NCBI GenBank assembly: GCA_903925705.1
Contig: CAIYGJ010000191.1
Span: 1 to 7,098 of the forward strand
Reading direction: 5' to 3'
Source: an uncultured Actinomycetes bacterium
GTDB lineage: Bacteria > Actinomycetota > Actinomycetes > S36-B12 > UBA5976
Length of the DNA: 7,098 bases
The translations under genes and the position numbers were made by a program. The notes beneath the pieces were generated by a model. The model did not search any database and had not been told where the DNA came from. It saw only the letters and a program-made list of their open reading frames with translations. Position 1 is the first letter of the stretch; the number at the start of each line of letters is the position of its first letter. This document shows positions 4,766-7,098 of the stretch, in pieces.

Positions 4766-5384
4766 AATTAGGAATTACTGGTTGCAAGCCTTGCGCCAAA
4801 TTGCGAGCGTCAAGATCACCACATCGGACTAACCATTCGGCTAACATTTTGTGGCCACCTTCAGTTAAAACTGACTCGGGATGAAATTGCACGCCTTCAA
4901 TGTCAAAAGTTCTATGGCGCAAGGACATGATCACGCCATCTGCGGTTTCACTTGTGATTTCCAATTCAGCAGGCACGGTATCTCGTTCTACGGCTAATGA
5001 GTGATACCTCGTTGCAGTAAATGGCGAAGGCAAATCTGCCAGCACACCTTGCTTATGATGAAACACTTGCGAAGTTTTACCATGTAACAATTCGGGTGCT
5101 CGAGAAACCGTTGCACCAAATGCTTCGGCGATGGCTTGATGACCAAGGCAAACACCAAAAATCGGAACTTGGCCACCTAATTCTTTTACGATATCGATGC
5201 ACACACCAGCATCTGCCGGAGTACCAGGGCCAGGTGAGAGTAAAACTCCGTCGTAATCTCGGGCCTGTTCAACAGTGACTTCGTCATTGCGCTTAACATC
5301 CACTTTGGCACCTAGCTGCGCTAAGTATTGAACGATGTTAAAAACGAAACTGTCGTAGTTGTCGATTACTAAAATTCGTGTCAC
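4764..5384 (-). CDS. pabA: Glutamine amidotransferase subunit of aminodeoxychorismate/anthranilate synthase
   Basis: Class I glutamine amidotransferase that releases ammonia from glutamine for a chorismate-using partner, giving aminodeoxychorismate (folate) or anthranilate (tryptophan). The product has 206 residues from the GTG at 5384. That start gives the family beginning VTRILVIDNYDSFVFN, whereas longer in-frame starts would overlap pknB. Motifs are LLSPGPGTP (48-56, oxyanion region), GVCLGHQAIAE with nucleophile C79, HGKTS (101-105), RYHSLAV (126-132) and VQFHPES with catalytic H168 and E170. The start lies 19 bases after the pknB stop codon, on the same strand, with no clear Shine-Dalgarno. 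No pabB or trpE is adjacent, so the partner and the choice between pabA and trpG cannot be decided here. Position beside pknB is conserved in actinobacteria, where the gene is called either pabA or trpG. Confidence 0.93.
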   Translation of the reverse strand: MTRILVIDNYDSFVFNIVQYLAQLGAKVDVKRNDEVTVEQARDYDGVLLSPGPGTPADAGVCIDIVKELGGQVPIFGVCLGHQAIAEAFGATVSRAPELLHGKTSQVFHHKQGVLADLPSPFTATRYHSLAVERDTVPAELEITSETADGVIMSLRHRTFDIEGVQFHPESVLTEGGHKMLAEWLVRCGDLDARNLAQGLQPVIPN

Positions 5385-5403
5385 AAGAGTCAGTCTAAGA
5401 GTG

Positions 5404-7098
5404 TTAAGGAGTAGTAGGAACTGCTGTAGGGCAAACTCCATCAGCTGGAACAGGTGATCCATCTGGACATAAAACTGCAACAGGAGCAGAAGCCACAGTG
5501 AGGGTCACAATCGATCCCTTAACTGCCAACTCTTTTGCATTTGGAGACTGAGACAACACAGTGCCCACAGCCACGGTTGCATCTACTTGCTTAACAATGT
5601 CTACTAAGAAACCAGCATTTACCAGAGTATTTTTGGCCTGCGTTTCATTCTTACCAACAACATCCGGTATCGGTATCTTGCCATTAGAAACCGTCACGCT
5701 GATGAGTGTTCCAATGTCCACCACAAAATTGGCTACAGGATCCTGTTCCAAAATCGTGCCTTCTGGTTTATCACTATCGACAGGCGTTACCCGTCCCAGA
5801 AGCAGCTTTGCCTCGGTTAGTACTAGGCGAGCATCATCTATCGATGGAAGATTCACTAAATCAGGAACGGGCACTTGGTCTTTACCTGCGGAAACAATTA
5901 AGTTAACGGCTTGCCCAGCTTCAATTAACTCTCCAGCAGCTGGATCCTGACCGATGATTTCTCCCTTAGGCACATTGTCATCTGCTTGTGGAGTTTCAGT
6001 TCCAACACTTAGACCAATTTCAGTCAGAGCCAGTTTGGCCTCATCTACGGTTTTAGATTTTAGGTTTGGGGTTGTTACTAAAGTCTGACCCGGTCCGAGT
6101 AGTTGACTGCCCACAAAGATTAGTAGCGCTGCGGATACAACAGTGGCGATGGTAACTGTCACCCACTTTTTCCGGCTGCCTTGTTTAGTTGCGGTAGCGA
6201 CAGCTGTGGTCGTTACGGAAGCAGTATTTGTCAATGGCAATACCGTCGTTGAACCCAGATCAGCGGTAACTGGGGAACTGGCTGGCCTGTTTGAAATTGG
6301 CAATCCTGCAATTGCTCTTTCAATATCAAAGCGCATTTCTGCCGCTGTTTGATATCTGTTGGCAGGGGACTTTGTTAACGCTGTCATTGTGATTGCATCT
6401 AGCGTCGTGGGAATTGAAGGATCAATTGAAGAAGGAAGTTTCGGCGCTTCATTTACATGTTGATATGCAATAGAAACAGGAGAGTCACCATTGAATGGTG
6501 GACTACTTGTTAGAAGTTCGTAAAGCACACAGCCTGTTGAGTAAATGTCGCTACGGGCATCAACGGATTCACCCCGAGCTTGTTCTGGAGACAAATACTG
6601 CGCAGTTCCCATAACAGCGCTAGTTGCAGTTACGGAGGTTGCCGCATCACTCATAGCTCGGGCAATACCAAAATCCATAACCTTGGCATCGCCATGAGCG
6701 TTAATCATCACGTTTGCAGGCTTAATGTCACGATGGACAATTCCATGGCGGTGTGCATAATCAAGAGCAGCAAGTACGCCAGCAATAACTTCAAGTGCCC
6801 GCTCAGGCAAAATTCGAGGACCATTGTTCAACATATGGCGCAACGTAACGCCATCTACGTATTCCATGACGATGTAAGGAATGCTTACTTGATTGACACC
6901 ATCCGAGATTAAATCTTCACCCGTGTCATATATGGCGACAATGTTTGGATGATTTAGGCCAGCGGCAGATTGGGCTTCACGACGGAATCTTTCCTGGAAC
7001 ATCGGGTCGCGCGCTAAATCGGGACGTAAAACCTTTATCGCTACGCGGCGATTTAGTCGTCGATCCGTACCTTCATATACTTCGGCCATGCCGCCACG
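5404..7098 (-). CDS. pknB: Serine/threonine protein kinase PknB with PASTA domains, N-terminus cut by window edge
   Basis: Transmembrane Ser/Thr kinase that senses muropeptides or lipid II through PASTA domains and phosphorylates cell-wall and division proteins. The frame is open to the right edge: RGG precedes the ATG at 7089, completing the glycine-rich loop, so that ATG is internal and roughly 18 N-terminal residues are missing by comparison with mycobacterial PknB. Numbering from that Met: VAIK with K19, HRDIKPANV (119-127, catalytic D121), DFGIAR (139-144), and an activation loop TSVTATSAVMGTAQYLSPEQARG with T154 and T156 matching the autophosphorylated threonines of mycobacterial PknB. 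A juxtamembrane Thr/Ser-rich stretch (265-303), a membrane helix (about 308-327) and three PASTA repeats (about 338-402, 403-470, 471-535) follow. The tail CPDGSPVPADGVCP (541-554) adds two cysteines. M. tuberculosis PknB has four PASTA domains. Confidence 0.96.
   Translation of the reverse strand, partial: RGGMAEVYEGTDRRLNRRVAIKVLRPDLARDPMFQERFRREAQSAAGLNHPNIVAIYDTGEDLISDGVNQVSIPYIVMEYVDGVTLRHMLNNGPRILPERALEVIAGVLAALDYAHRHGIVHRDIKPANVMINAHGDAKVMDFGIARAMSDAATSVTATSAVMGTAQYLSPEQARGESVDARSDIYSTGCVLYELLTSSPPFNGDSPVSIAYQHVNEAPKLPSSIDPSIPTTLDAITMTALTKSPANRYQTAAEMRFDIERAIAGLPISNRPASSPVTADLGSTTVLPLTNTASVTTTAVATATKQGSRKKWVTVTIATVVSAALLIFVGSQLLGPGQTLVTTPNLKSKTVDEAKLALTEIGLSVGTETPQADDNVPKGEIIGQDPAAGELIEAGQAVNLIVSAGKDQVPVPDLVNLPSIDDARLVLTEAKLLLGRVTPVDSDKPEGTILEQDPVANFVVDIGTLISVTVSNGKIPIPDVVGKNETQAKNTLVNAGFLVDIVKQVDATVAVGTVLSQSPNAKELAVKGSIVTLTVASAPVAVLCPDGSPVPADGVCPTAVPTTP

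Noticed and set aside
5385..5480. Longer pabA start giving 32 extra residues
   Set aside because: It would overlap the pknB C-terminal coding region, and the family begins at the TRILVIDNYDSF segment.
5561..5950. 129-codon plus-strand open frame opposite pknB
   Set aside because: It is antisense to the PASTA repeats; its Ser/Thr-rich product looks like a mirror of that coding sequence, with no domain I recognise.
6580..6912. 110-codon plus-strand open frame opposite the kinase domain
   Set aside because: It is a shadow of the catalytic domain, whose motifs on the minus strand are unambiguous.

Overview
The window looks like chromosomal DNA from a low-to-mid-GC actinobacterium. The evidence is the gene set and order (ppiA, rhomboid, crgA, DUF881, pabA/trpG, pknB), the strong likeness of the proteins to those I remember from Mycobacterium and Streptomyces, and the actinobacteria-specific divisome protein CrgA. 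The base composition, judged by eye and not counted, is well below that of soil actinomycetes. A compact-genome freshwater lineage such as Nanopelagicales/acI would fit, but that placement is inference.

Layout. Bases 1-470 (minus) hold the N-terminal 156 residues of endonuclease IV (nfo), running off the left edge. Bases 471-653 form a divergent regulatory region. It has a near-leaderless nfo promoter, a 9-bp-arm inverted repeat, a small palindrome, an rpsF promoter candidate, and a clear S6:S18-type ribosomal-protein leader RNA that pairs with the rpsF Shine-Dalgarno. Bases 654-2184 (plus) are the rpsF-ssb-rpsR-rplI operon, closed by a strong intrinsic terminator at 2196-2231. Bases 2299-3629 (plus) encode a cyclophilin (ppiA) followed almost immediately by a rhomboid protease with an N-terminal zinc-finger module. 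Bases 3630-3720 carry three 18-bp tandem repeats in front of crgA (3721-3987). Two DnaA boxes lie between crgA and a DUF881 membrane-anchored protein (4040-4744). Converging from the right on the minus strand are pknB (PASTA Ser/Thr kinase, 5' end cut by the right edge) and pabA/trpG.

How it fits together. The left half is replication, repair and translation housekeeping (AP endonuclease, SSB, three ribosomal proteins). The right half is the conserved actinobacterial cell-division and envelope-signalling cluster usually found close to oriC. CrgA recruits division and peptidoglycan proteins, and PknB is the muropeptide-sensing kinase that phosphorylates cell-wall factors. I found no mobile element, CRISPR array, tRNA, rRNA or obviously novel multi-gene system. 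The most interesting content is regulatory: the S6:S18 leader, the DnaA boxes before the DUF881 gene, the 18-bp repeats before crgA, and the inverted repeat over the nfo promoter.
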